A DNA stretch of 64,000 bases, taken from NCBI RefSeq assembly GCF_949987535.1, contig NC_080067.1:52512910-52576909 (forward strand). The letters are read 5' to 3'. The position numbers and the translations under genes were made by a program. The notes under the pieces are model-generated. The model saw only the letters and a program-made list of their open reading frames with translations. It was not told the origin of the DNA and ran no database searches. This document shows positions 46,160 to 57,275 of this stretch, in pieces (the first letter of the stretch is position 1; every line of letters starts with the position of its first letter). The DNA comes from Balaenoptera acutorostrata (taxonomy: Eukaryota > Chordata > Mammalia > Artiodactyla > Balaenopteridae).

Positions 46160-46623
46160 CAGGCATACCTCATTTTATTGTGCTGCACTTTATTGCATTT
46201 TTTATGAACTGAAGGTTGTAGCAACACTGCATTGAGCAAGTCTATCAGTGCCATTTCTCTGACATCTTTCACCCACTTAGTGTCTGTGCCATATTTTGCT
46301 AATTCCTGCAATACTTTGAACTTTTTCATCATTATTATGTGTGTTATGCTGATATGTGATCCATGATCACTGATGTTACTACTATGACTAGACGAAGGCT
46401 CAGATAATGGTTAGCATTTTTCAGCAATAAATTATTTTTTAATTAAAGCATGTACATTTTTTTAGACATAATGCTATTGCACACTTAATAGAGTACAGTA
46501 TGATGTAAACATAACTTTTATATGCATTTGGGAAACCACAATATTTGTGTGACTTGCTTTATTGATATTCGCTTTATTTCAGTGGCCTGGAACCAAACAT
46601 GCAATATCTCAGAGGTATGCCTG
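46160..46623 (-). mobile_element. Tigger1-like non-autonomous DNA transposon, reverse
   Basis: Terminal inverted repeats are visible: caggcatacctc at the left (46160-46171) and gaggtatgcctg at the right (46612-46623), perfectly complementary over 12 bases. On the minus strand the start reads 'gagatattgcatgtttggtt', then 'ataaagcgaatatcaataaa' and 'aagttatgtttacatcat', as in Tigger1 ends. The interior is deleted and no transposase remains. At 464 bp it is a typical internally deleted copy. Confidence 0.92.
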
Positions 46624-46721
46624 TGTATGTGTATATATGCATATATACGTGTGTGTATATGTATATACATATATATGTATTTATATGTATATATATGCAT
46701 ATATATGTATATATGTATATA
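46624..46721. repeat. TATG/TATA-rich variable simple repeat
   Basis: Irregular tatatgtatatg units of about 98 bp directly abut the Tigger right terminus. Several frames of alternating Y/I/C/V/M are artefacts of this repeat. Confidence 0.9.
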
Positions 46722-48590
46722 GGCAGACACTTATCTTACCTGATAAGACAGCAAAACAGTAAACAATGTATAAAAGAAGTGTTTGAACATATGTGAATGA
46801 AGAGAAAGGAAACAGAAAAAGAAGCTAAGTTACATGGTAAATGAGGAAATGACTTGTAGAAAGAGACTATGAACAGACTATTCTAGAAAATTGGTCAGAC
46901 CTGGTGGGAACCACTGTTCTGTATGCTATCAAGGGACTCTCCAGGGTGGACCCCTGTAAATCCACCTTGGCAGAAAATCCACAAAAAATAAATAAGTCTG
47001 AGTTTAGTGGGGGAGGAGAACATTAAGAACATCAAATGGTTAATCATCTTGTGTTTCATGTGTTGGTTCAGAATTCAAATGTGTTTTTTTTTTTTTTAAA
47101 TGTTCATTCTTTCACTCATTTCCAGCTGAAGCACAGTAACCACGATATTGGCATTCAGGGGAACGACTGCACCTCAGGGGAATCTGTTTAAAATGAAAAC
47201 TCAGAAATGGGGTGGTGAGAACATGTCTTCAGAGACCTCATCTAAAAATGCTAAATATAAGAGGACAAGGCTAGCTTCTGGAGAAAGAATCACTAAAAAA
47301 AATAGTGTTACTTCAAAAGAGGTGTTGCTTCCACACTGTGAGCAGTCATTTTCTCTGTCTAGCAGGAAGTTGGAAACGCAGATCTGAGGCGTAGCTACAG
47401 AGAGATCTGGAACTCTTCAACAACGAAGGTCACAGTGGGGCACACGCTCTTCTTTATGCAACACCCATCCTGATACCTATCTTGTTTGTCTTGTTCTATA
47501 GACCAGGCACCCTCTGGCTAGCACTCCACATGTGGCCTGGTTCCAACAGCAATGAGAAACAGCTGCCAGTCATGGGAAGAAGTCGTTTTACTACAGGCAG
47601 GCATGGTGGAGAGGTCCCTGGTCTTCTAGGATAGCTGCAGCTGAGTTTCTGGCATCCCTTCCTCTGCATCCTGTAGTATGAGTGATAAGAATGGTGACTA
47701 TGGCTGCTATTGGTCTTTTCTGCTGGCTTTGTTGCTGCTGATTTTACATCTCAGCCTAGTTCCCAGGAATCCTGGAGCTCCTGTGAGTTTCCCAAGACTG
47801 TTTTATGAGTCTCTTTATGTTCAAGTTAGTTGGAGTAGATCCTAGTCTGCAGCTAGGAATAAATTACCTAAGGAAATAGTGAAATGAGAGATCCAAGGTA
47901 AAGACATTGGGGAAATTGCTAAAGCAATATCTGAGAGGAGGAGGTGAAGTAGAAAAGTCTAGAGTGCTTGTCCTATCCCCAGGTGAGATTCAAGTTTATA
48001 CACTATTCTGTCATTAGAGAGAGGATGGGTGTCTGGCCCTAGCTGGTCTCTGGCTGGCTATCTCATCCTCTATGTCCCCCGTCCCCCTCGTTTGGCCCAG
48101 GAGAAGACAGTCTACAAGGCTGTAGACTTGTCAGGTGCTGTCAGGTACCCTTCTTCACTTGTTACTGATAATAGCAGACTGGCCATCACTGCTGATTACA
48201 AGATCTCTGATCTCTGCAGCTCCCTGGTCCCAGATCCACTCCTCTTCTTTTTCCCTGCTCCTCTGAGCATTTCTGAGCCTTATGTGGGTCCCAGAAATTC
48301 TCAGGGGCTTCTTCCATGCCTCGTTTGTGTGAGGGGTACCCTTCAAAGCTGCTCTCAGACCCAGATCCCTGGAAACTCTGTCCAGCTACTGCCAGCGTGC
48401 CATGTGCAATCCAGAGCCATGGGGACTGGGAACTCTCTGGAGGCTCGTCACTCCCCCAGGAAATGGTCAGGCAGTGAGCACCAGACTGGACATTCTGTTT
48501 GAATGATAATTCCATTGTCCCCACCCCTCCTCTTTCCTGAACCCCAAGTCAAGTTGGAGAAGCCAAAAACTGATGCTTGATGTAGACTTT
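46722..48590. other. Unassigned region before the plus-strand L1
   Basis: GC content rises towards the right. It contains a 157-codon open frame (48029-48502, GTG start, no recognisable domain) with an overlapping 112-codon antisense frame. It may be decayed LTR or unique sequence. No splice or promoter pattern supports a gene. Confidence 0.4.
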
Positions 48591-48604
48591 AAGAAGTCTC
48601 GGGT

Positions 48605-48625
48605 GCGGAGTCAAGATGGCGTACT
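48605..48625 (+). promoter_or_regulatory. L1 5' end with YY1-type element
   Basis: The sequence gcggagtcaagatggcgtac contains caagatggc (48612-48620), the YY1 motif that positions transcription start in mammalian L1s. The claim of function is by family analogy only. Confidence 0.6.
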
Positions 48626-48769
48626 AAGAGGATGCGGAATTCACGTCTCCTCACAACTAGGGCACCTACCAGGCTCCGGTGGGGGACAGGAGGAACCCCC
48701 AGCAACTGGGTAGGACGTGGGGTGTGGGGGCAGTGAAGGGGGAGGAGAAGTGGAGGTGGGATGGGACTA

Positions 48770-49260
48770 GTGCCCCTAAGGGGCGGCTGGGGGAGGGGAA
48801 GGGATCCCATGTCCGAAGAGGGAAATTGGGGAACCATTGGGAGGGCAGAAGATCAAAAGGGAGTGTGGCCAGGTTTCCACTGCCCAGTTGAGCCCCCAGG
48901 AACCTGCTGAGATCCCGGGCCTGATGCTCTACCCACCGAGGCCCCCTCCAGCCATGTGGGTTCTGAGCGGGTGGGAGGGAGGGAAGGGGGGGCAAAAGTA
49001 AAGGCCAGACCTACAGGGACCGGCACCCCTGAGGAGTGACTGGGGGAGGGGAGGAGTTCCTACACCCGGAAGGACCCACCCACGGTTAGGGGTCCAGCAG
49101 CGACAGGGAGACCCTGAGAGAGACAGTGGGGGAGGGGCGGGAAGGAATGGAAGGGAACGGGGCCAGTGCTTTCCCTGTCCACTTAGGCACCGGGGAGCCT
49201 GTTGGGCTCCTGGGCCTAATCCTCTGCCCTCGGAGCCTCCCTCCTGCCATGCAGAGCCCA
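48770..49260 (+). repeat. Two imperfect repeat units in the L1 5' UTR
   Basis: The 'ctgggggagggga' block occurs at 48787 and 49040 (spacing 253). The 'gggcctgatgctct / gggcctaatcctct' block occurs at 48917 and 49212 (spacing 295). The units are thus about 250-295 bp with internal length change, unlike the ~170-bp units in the minus-strand L1. Downstream (49255-49550) shorter 'ccccacccacac / cagggccc' words recur. Confidence 0.65.
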
Positions 49261-49917
49261 AGCCCCGCCCCTACACCCCCACCCAGGGCCCCATCTCTAC
49301 ACGCGGAGACACCCTCCAACGCGCTGGGCCTAAACCCCACCCACACACCCTCACTCAGGGCCCTACCTCCAAACTCCAGAACCCCACACTCCAGAGGCCC
49401 CCCTTTCCACGTGCTGCCTCTCCCCTTCCACACAGGTCCTAAGCAGAGGCCCCACCCCAAGCTCAAACGTCACCAGCCCCCCCAACCTAGGTCCCGCCCC
49501 ACCCTAAACCCCACCCCTGCCTAAGTTCCACCTCCGTCTAAACTCCGCCCCGAGAGCCAAGGCTTTTGTTTTTTCTTTCTTCCTCTTTTAGACTGGTGTT
49601 CTGTTTTACCTTGTTGATTCATTGCTGTTGATTCTTTTATAGTTTTATTTTTTCTAATAAATCTTTTATTTTTCTAATTTTATTTTATTCTTTATACTTT
49701 GTTATTGTTCTCTCCCTTTGGCTTGTTCCCCTCCATTTCCTTTTTCTTTTTCTGTTGTGGTTTTATTTTACCTTGTTGCAGTTGTTTCAATTATAGTTTT
49801 ATTTTTCCTAATATATTTTTTATCTTTATAATTTTATTTTTTAATTCTTTGATATTGTACTGCTCCTTTTCTTCTTTCCTTCTTTCTTTTTTTTTTTTTT
49901 GTACCATGCCATGAAGC

Positions 49918-50993
49918 TTGTGGGATACTGGTTCCCAGGCCAGAGGTCAGGACCAAACTCCTGTGGTGGGAGCTCCGAGTCCAAACCACTGGGCTAACAG
50001 AGAACCTCAGACCACAGGGAATATTAATAGGAGTGAGGCCTCCCAGAGGTCCTCATCTCAGCACCAAGATCCGGCTCCATCCAACTGCCTGCAAACTCCA
50101 GTGCTGGACATCCCAGGCCAAACAACCAGTAAGACAGGAATACAGAACCAACCATCAAAAAAAAGAAAGAAACAACAAAAAAATGTGTTACACACGAAGG
50201 AGCAAGGTAAAAACCTACAAGACCAAATAACTGAAGACGAAATAGGCAACCTACCTGAAAAAGAATTCAGAGTAATGATAGTAAAGATGATCCAGAATCT
50301 CGGAAACAGAATGGAGAAAATACAAGAAACATTTAACAAGGATCTAGAAGAATTAAAGAGCAAATAAACAACACAATTACTGAAATTAAAAATACTCTAG
50401 AAGGAATCAATAGCAGAATAACTGATGTAGAAGAATGGATATGTGACCTGGAAGACAAAATGGTGGAAATAACTGCCAGGGAGCAGAATAAAGAAAAAAG
50501 AATGAAAAGAATTGAGGACAGTCTCAGAGACGTCTGGGACAACATTAAACACACCAACATTCAAAATATAGGGGTTCCAGAAGAAGAAGAGGAAAAGAAA
50601 GAGCCTGAGAAAATACTTGAAGAGGTTATAGTCGAAAACTTCCCTAACATGGGAAAGGAAATAGTCAGTCAAGTCCAGGAAGCACAGAGAGTCCCATACA
50701 GGATAAATCCAAAGAGAAACACACCGAGACACATATTAATCAAACTATCAAAAATTAAATACAAAGAAAACATGTTAAAAACAGCAAGGGAAAAGCAACA
50801 AATGACATACAAGGGAATCCCCATAAGGTTAACAGCTGATCTCTCAGCAGAAACTCTGCAAGACAGAAGGGAGTGGCAGGACATATTTAAAGTGATGAAA
50901 GGGAAAAACCTACAACCAAGATTACTCTACCCAGCAAGGATCTCATTTAGAGTCAATGGAGAAATTAAAACCTTACAGACAAGCAAAAGTTAA
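49918..50993 (+). pseudogene. L1 ORF1 with upstream extension, frameshifted
   Basis: The first frame (49918-50367) contains QHQDPAPSNCLQTPVL, then GNLPEKEFRVMIVKMIQNLG and coiled-coil sequence, and stops at 50365-50367. The second frame (50460-50993) gives REQNKEKRMKRIED, the RRM (NIQNIGVPEEEEE), VENFPNMGKEIVSQVQEAQR and the C-terminal LIKLSKIKYKENMLKTAREK to RISFRVNGEIKTLQTSKS. The frames differ by a one-base shift near 50360. The genuine ORF1 start is probably inside the first frame, around codons 85-95, where the LHTKEQGKNLQDQI text begins. ORF1p is an RNA-binding trimer; this copy is dead. Confidence 0.85.
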
Positions 50994-51105
50994 GAGAATT
51001 CAGCACCACCAAACCAGATTTACAACAAATGCTAAAGGAACGTCTCTAGGCAGGACACAAGAGAAGGAAAAGACCTACAGAAACAAATCCAAAACAATTA
51101 ATAAA

Positions 51106-54100
51106 ATGGTAATAGGAACATACATATCGATAATTACCTTAAATGTAAATGGATTAAACGCACCAACCAGAAGACATAGACTGGCTGAATGGATACAAAA
51201 ACAAGGCCCATACATATGCTGTGTACAAGAGACCCACTTCAGACCTAGGGACACATACAGACTGAAAGTGAGGGGATGGAAAAAGATATTCCATGCAAAT
51301 GGAAATCAAAAGAAAGCTGGAGTAGCAATTCTCATATCAGATAAATTAGACTTTAAAATAAAGACTACTACAAGAGACAAAGAAGGACACTGCATAATGA
51401 TCAAGGGATCAATCCAAGAAGAAGATATAACAATTGTAAATCTTTATGCACCCAACATAGGAGCACATTAATACATAAGGCAAATACTAACAGCCATAAA
51501 AGGGGAAATCGATAGTAACACAATAATAGTAGGGGATTTTAACACCCCATTTCACCAATGGACAGACCATGCAAAATGAAAATAAATAAGGAAATACAAG
51601 TTTTAAATGGCACATTAAACAAGATGGACTTCATTGATATTTATATGACATTCCATCCAAACACAACAGAATACACTTTATTCTCAAGTGCTCATGGAAC
51701 ATTCTCCAAGATAGACCATATCTGGGGTCACAAATCAAGTCTTGGTAAATTTAAGAAAACTGAAATTGAATCAAGTATCGTTTCTGACCACAATGCTATG
51801 AGACTAGATATCAATTACAGGAAAAAATCTGTAAAAAATACAAACACATGGAGGCTAAACAATATGCTACTAAATAACCAAGAGATCACTGAAGAAATCA
51901 AAGAGGAAATCAAAAATTACCAAGAAACAAATGACAATCAAAACGCAATGACCCGGAACCTATGGGATGCAGGAAAAGCAGTTCTAAGAGGGAAGTTTAT
52001 AGCAATACAATCCTACCTCAAGAAACAAGAAAAATCTCAAATAAACAACCTAACCTTACACCTAAAGCAATTAGAGAAAGAACAAAAAAAAACCAAAGTT
52101 AGCAGAAGGAAAGAAATCATAAAGATCAGATCAGAAATAAATGAAAAAGAAATGAAGGAAACAATAGCAAAGATCAATAAAACTAAAAGCTGGTTCTTTG
52201 AGAAGATAAACAAAATTGATAAACCATTAGCAGACTCATCAAGAAAAAAAGGGAGAACACTCAAATCAACAGAATTAGAAACGAAAAAGGAGAAGTAACA
52301 ACTGACATTGCAGAAATACAAAGGATCATGAGAGATTACTACAAGCAACTCTATGCCAATAAAATGGACAACCTGGAAGAAATGGACAAATTCTTAGAAA
52401 AGCACAATCTTCTGAGACTGAACCAGGAAGAAATAGAAAATATAAACAGACCAATCACAAGCACTGAAATTGAGACTGTGATTAAACATCTTCGAACAAA
52501 CAAAAGCCCAGGACCAGATGGCTTCACAGGCTAATTATATCAAACATTTAGAGAAGAGCTAACACCTATCCTTCTCAAACTCTTCCAAAATATTGCAGAG
52601 GGAGGAACACTCCCAAACTCATTCTACGAGGCCACCATCACCCTGATATCAAAACCAGACAAAGATGTCACAAAGAAAGAAAACTACAGGCCAATATCGC
52701 TGATGAACATAGATGCAAAAATCCTCAACAAAATACTAACAAACAGAATCCAACAACACATTAAAAGGATCATACACCATGATCAAGTGGAGTTTATCCC
52801 AGGAATGCAAGGATTCTTCAATATACACAAATCAATCAATGTGATACACCATATTAGCAGATTGAAGGATAAAAACCATATGATCATCTCAATAGATGCA
52901 GAAACAGCTTCTGACAAAATTCAACACCCATTTATGATAAAAAAAACTCTCCAGGAAGTAGGCATAGTGGGAACTTACCTGAAAATAATAAAGGCCATAT
53001 ATGACAAACCCACAGCCAATAGCGTTCTCACTGATGAAAAACTGAAACCATTTCCTCTAAGATCAGGAACAAAACAAGGTTGCCCAATCTCACCACTATT
53101 ATTCAACATAGTTTTGGAAGTTTTAGCCACAGCAATCAGAGAAGAAAAAGAAATAAAAGGAATCCAAATTGGAAAAGAAGAAGCAAAACTGTCACTGTTT
53201 GCAGATGACATGATACTATACACAGAGAATCCTAAAGATGCTACCAGAAAACTATTAGAGCTAACCAATGAATTTGGTAGAGTAGCCAGATACAAAATTA
53301 ATGGACAGAAATCTCTTGCATTCCTATACACTAATGATGAAAAACCTGAAAGAGAAATTAAGGAAACACTCCCATTTACCATTGCAACAAAAAGAATAAA
53401 ATATCTAGGAATAAACCTAGCTAAGGAGATAAAAGACCTGTATGCAGAAAACTATAAGAAACTGATGAAAGAAATTAGAGATGATACAATCAGATGGAGA
53501 GATATACCATGTTCTTGGACTGGAAGAATCAACATTGTGAAAACGACTATACTACCCAAAGCAATCTACAGATTCAATGCAATCCCTATCAAACTACCAA
53601 TGGCATTTTTCACAGAACTAGAACAAAAAATTGCACAATTTGTATGGAAACACAAAAGACCCCGAATAGCCAAAGCAATCTTGAGAAAGAAAAATGGAGC
53701 TGGAGGAATCAGGCTCCCTGACTTCAGACTACACTACAAAGCTACATTAATCAAGACAGTATGGTATTGGCACAAAAACAGAAATATAGATCAATGGAAC
53801 AGGATAGAAAGCCCAGAGATAAGCCCACGCACATATAGTCACCTTATCTTTGATAAAGGGGGTAAGAGTATACAATGGAGAAAAGACTGCCTCTTCTATA
53901 AGTGGTGCTGGGAAAACTGGACAGCTACATGTAAAAGAGTGAAATTAGAACACTCCCTAACACCATACACAAAAATAAACTCAAAATGGATTAAGACCTA
54001 AATGTAAGGTCAGACACTATCAAACTCTTAGAGGAAAACATAGGCAGGACACTCTATGACATAAATCACAGCAAGATCCTTTGTGACCCACCTCCTAGAG

Positions 54101-54920
54101 AAAGGTAAATAAAAACAAAAATAAACAAATGGGACCTCATGAAACTTAAAAGATTTTGCACAGAAAAGGAAACCATAAACAAGACAAAAAGACAACCCTC
54201 AGAATGGGAGAAAATATTTGCAAACGAAGCAACTGACAAAGGATTAATCTCCAAAATATACAAGCAGCTCATGCAGCTCAATATCAAAAAAACAAACAAC
54301 CCAATCCAAAAATGGGCAGAAGACCTAAATAGACATTTCTCCAAAGAAGATATACAGATTGCCAACAAACACATGAAAAGATGCTCAACATCACTAATCA
54401 TTAGAGAAATGCAAATCAAAACTACAGTGAGGTATCAACTCACACCAGTCAGAATGGCCATCATCAAAAAATCTACAAACAATAAAGGCTGAAGAGGGTG
54501 TGGAGAAAAGGGAACACTCTTGTACTGTTGGTGGGAATGTAAATTGATATAGCCATTTTGGAGAACAGTATGGAGGTTCCTTAAAATCTAAAAATAGAAC
54601 TACCATATGACCCAGCAATCCCACTACTGGGCATATACCCTGAGAAAACCATAATTCAAAAAGAGTCATTTACCACAATGTTCATTGCAGCTCTATTTAC
54701 AATAGCCAGGACATGGAAGCAACCTAAGTGTCCATCGACAGATGAATGGATAAAGAAGATGTGGCACATATATACAATGAAATATTACTCAGCTGTAAAA
54801 AGAAGTGAAATTGAGTTATTTGTAGTGAGGTGGATGGACCTAGAGTCTGTCATACAGAGTGAAGTAAGTCAGAAAGAGAAAAACAAATACCATATGCCAA
54901 CACATATATATGGAATCTAA
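51106..54920 (+). pseudogene. L1 ORF2 (endonuclease-reverse transcriptase), disrupted
   Basis: The 3.8 kb span starts MVIGTYISIITLNVNGLNAP at 51106. Endonuclease residues are in NVNGL and VQETHF, with LYAPN following and a stop at 51469-51471. The SDHNAMRLDINYR block is near 51786. A frame change precedes 51558, another lies between 52298 and 52328, and a stop is at 52535 after SPGPDGFTG. The reverse-transcriptase frame 52703-54001 is 432 codons long, with an intact FADD box (53198-53209) and [14 protein letters not shown]. It ends by a one-base deletion after KWIK. The C-terminal pieces 54139-54492 and 54678-54920 follow, ending THIYGI. Inactive. Confidence 0.92.
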
Positions 54921-55503
54921 GAGGAAAAATTGTTCTTAAGAACCTAGGGGTTCCCTCCTCATATGCTGTTTCCTTGTCTGAAATTTCCAACTGCCTCCTC
55001 TGAATCCTATTCAAATTAAAGTGCTATCCTGTTTGTGAACAAGACTTTCCATGGTGACTTAAATGGTTTTCTTCTCTGGAATCCCAAAGCACCTTGTACA
55101 TGATTTTATCATACCCATTAAAGTATATTATAACTGAAAAAAAAAAAAAAAAAAGAACCTAGGGGCAGGACAGGAATAAAGACGCAGACATAGAGAATGG
55201 ACTTGAGGACATGGGGAGGGGGAAGAGTAAGCTGGGATGAAGTGAGAGAGTAACACTGACATTTATACACTACCAAATGTAAAATAGCTAGTGGGAAGCA
55301 GCTGCATAGCACAGGGAGATCAGCTCGGTGCTTTGTGACCACCTAGAGGGGTGGGATAGGGAGGGTGGGAGGGAGGCTCCAGAGGAATGGCATATGGGGA
55401 TGTATGTATACGTATAGCTGATCCACTTTGTGATACAGCAGAAACTAACACAACATTGTAAAGCAATTATACTCCAATAATGATGTTAAGAAAAAAAAAA
55501 AAA
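54921..55503 (+). other. L1 3' UTR and poly(A) end
   Basis: 54921-54950 and 55166-55503 are L1 3' UTR ('gtgggaagcagctgcatagc', 'ccaataatgatgttaag'). The region includes a G-rich run (gaggggtgggatagggaggg) that is typical of L1 3' UTRs. A retrocopy sits in between. Confidence 0.9.
54951..55152 (+). mobile_element. 5'-truncated polyadenylated retrocopy inserted in L1 3' UTR
   Basis: Exactly flanked by aagaacctagggg at 54938-54950 and 55153-55165, which are continuous in other L1 copies. About 184 bp of non-L1 sequence ends in an A run of about 18. A polyadenylation signal attaaa at 55117-55122 lies about 15 bases upstream of the tail. The insertion point reads TT/AAGA, matching L1 endonuclease preference. 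These features identify a retrotransposed 3' end of a cellular transcript. I cannot tell which gene. It has no open frame of interest. Confidence 0.9.
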
Positions 55504-55529
55504 AAGAAATCTAGTTTGAAGATTTCCCA

Positions 55530-55985
55530 TACATTTCCAGTTGGCATATCAATCAGTACCACCTCTGTGGAAGATAATTTGGCAATATTTAACAAATTTT
55601 AAAAACACATGGTCTTGAATGGCAATTATCCCTTTAGGAGTTTATACTACAGATACATGAGTTTTTAATGAAATTATTCATTATGGGATTGCTTGTAACA
55701 GTGAAAATTTGGAAACCACCTAAATGACTATCAATATGACACTGGTTAAATAAAAATTATGGTAAATCATGAATGGAATGTAATGAAAGTATGAAAAATA
55801 ATGATGTGGCTTTTCATGTACTGATTTGTAAAATCTCCATGTTATATCTAGAGGGTTACACCAAAACCAATAACATTGATTGACTGTGCAGAGAGGAAGT
55901 GGGGGAATAATGTTCAGAAGAGGGAGGAAAAAGTTTCACCAGATATTCTTTTATACTTCTTGACTTTTGAACCATGTGACTGTAA
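55530..55985 (+). mobile_element. Old L1 3' region, forward
   Basis: 'tggaagataatttggcaata', 'tccctttaggagtttatact', 'taacagtgaaaatttgg', 'aaaccacctaaatgact', 'ggttaaataaaaattatggt' and 'gaaccatgtgactgtaaa' follow the order of an L1M 3' ORF2 end and UTR. Confidence 0.75.
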
Positions 55986-56474
55986 AACCTATAAATACAT
56001 TTTTTATCTTCAAAAACATTTGTTTAGTTTTTTAAATAAACCTTTTTTCCAAAATAAAGTGTGTATAAATATTGTATAATTTTATTAAAAAATTGCTCCA
56101 AGTTGAGCAATTATTTTGGAATATCTATCTTCCCCTGAAGCTACGATTGCTTCAGTGTTAATGAGAGAAGAGCCTCAGGGCAAAGAGAAGCAATATGAAT
56201 TCCTCAGAATAAGCACTTACTGGTACCAGTTTAATGTTTTTAAAAATGCCATCTCTTTTCATATGGTCAGTAGTTGGGATTTGCATCACTCTTTACTCAG
56301 ATCTCTGTGTGTTAAGTGTTTCTCCTTAGTTCATCTCAATATTTACATTAAAACTCTTTCTAAACCTGTCATTCTACAGTTTTTGTAGATTCCACAAATT
56401 ATATCACTTACATATTAAATGACAGCCACAAGGCAATCTTTTGGTGGTTTTCAGACAATTAATAGCAGCTCTCA
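55986..56474. other. Unassigned AT-rich stretch
   Basis: No feature recognised. The frame 56116-56388 (90 codons) has no domain. Confidence 0.4.
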
Positions 56475-56685
56475 GTTTTATAGAGTGTTTAGCATGTACC
56501 AAGCAGGCTCTAGACCTTTTGCTATATTTGTTTGTTTAATCATTACTGTAACCCTATTAAGCAAGTACTGTTATTAAGTTTTTCCAGATGAGGAACCTGA
56601 AGCACAGAGATGTTCACCAAGGTCCCCAAAATAAGAAGTGATGGAAGGAGGATTCAAACCCTAGATCCTGCTCCAATAATGATGA
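56475..56685 (-). mobile_element. MIR SINE, reverse
   Basis: Antisense MIR: 'tttaatcattactgtaaccc', 'ccagatgaggaacctgaagc', 'acagagatgttcaccaagg' and 'gaggattcaaaccctaga'. Confidence 0.8.
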
Positions 56686-56689
56686 TGGT

Positions 56690-56846
56690 TATGATAACTA
56701 ATACCTACAGAGCACTAACTATGTATCAGGCACTGTCCTAAAATTTTTTCCATGGATTAATGATGTTTTGAGGAATTAACCAATTTAATCCTTACACCAG
56801 TTCTACGGGTGGGTACTGTTATCCTCCCATTAGATATGAGGGCATT
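56690..56846 (-). mobile_element. MIR SINE, reverse, piece split by an LTR
   Basis: 'ctaatacctacagagcacta', 'gtatcaggcactgtcctaa', 'aatccttacaccagttctac' and 'ggtgggtactgttatcc' form the antisense MIR 3' half. The head resumes at about 57150. Confidence 0.75.
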
Positions 56847-57110
56847 GTCTTAGTCAGTTCTGGTTTCTATAACAAAACCATAGACTGGGTAGCTTAAACA
56901 ACCAACATTTATGTCTCTGAGTTCTAGAGGCTGGGAAGTCCAAGATCAAGGTGGAGGCAAATTTGGTGTCTAGCGAGAGCCTGCTTCTTGGTTCACAGAT
57001 GGAGGTCTTTTCATTGTGTCCTTACATGGTGGGGGGGGGGGGCAGGGCATAAACATTCAGTCCATAGCAGGTATCAGGGCACAGAAATGTATCACATCCT
57101 TAACCACTAT
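56847..57110 (-). mobile_element. MLT1-like LTR fragment, reverse, nested in MIR
   Basis: 'gtcttagtcagttctggttt', 'ctataacaaaaccatagact', 'gggtagcttaaacaacca', 'gaggctgggaagtccaag' and 'gcttcttggttcacagat' match the antisense MLT1 3' end. A G12 run (57031-57042) sits in it. The far end is decayed. It is younger than the MIR it splits. Confidence 0.75.
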
Positions 57111-57149
57111 GATATAGTGTTTCATCACAAACAAACCCATGAAGCAAAT

Positions 57150-57275
57150 AAGTTTATCTCCATCTTTCAGTGAAATTTCCTAGTTCGCATATAGTAATGA
57201 GTAATGGAGACAGGGTTTGAACCCAGCCCTGTCAGCCTTCTAGAATCCGGGCTCTTCCCATGACACCACTGTGCC
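57150..57275 (-). mobile_element. MIR SINE, reverse, second piece
   Basis: 'ttagttcgcatatagtaatg' (decayed 'cagctagtaagtg'), 'agacagggtttgaacccagc' and 'gctcttcccatgacaccact' continue the MIR head after the LTR. Confidence 0.65.

Larger units (their letters stand above)
48600..55503 (+). mobile_element. Near-full-length L1 retrotransposon, forward
   Basis: Layout: GC-rich 5' UTR (48600-49560), T-rich spacer (49565-49910), ORF1 region (49918-50993), ORF2 (51106-54920), and 3' UTR ending in poly(A) at about 55490-55503. The 3' UTR is interrupted by a retrocopy at 54951-55152. An imperfect duplication, aagaagtct (48591-48599) and aagaaatct (55504-55512), may be the target site. Stops and frameshifts break both ORFs, so it cannot retrotranspose on its own. 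Confidence 0.93.

Noticed and set aside
46518..46796. Open frames rich in Tyr, Ile and Val on both strands
   Set aside because: They are read from the TATG/TATA simple repeat.
48589..49524. GC-rich open frames (up to 132 codons) and a possible CpG island promoter of a host gene
   Set aside because: The region is the 5' UTR of the plus-strand L1, as shown by its position before ORF1 and the L1 start-type sequence.
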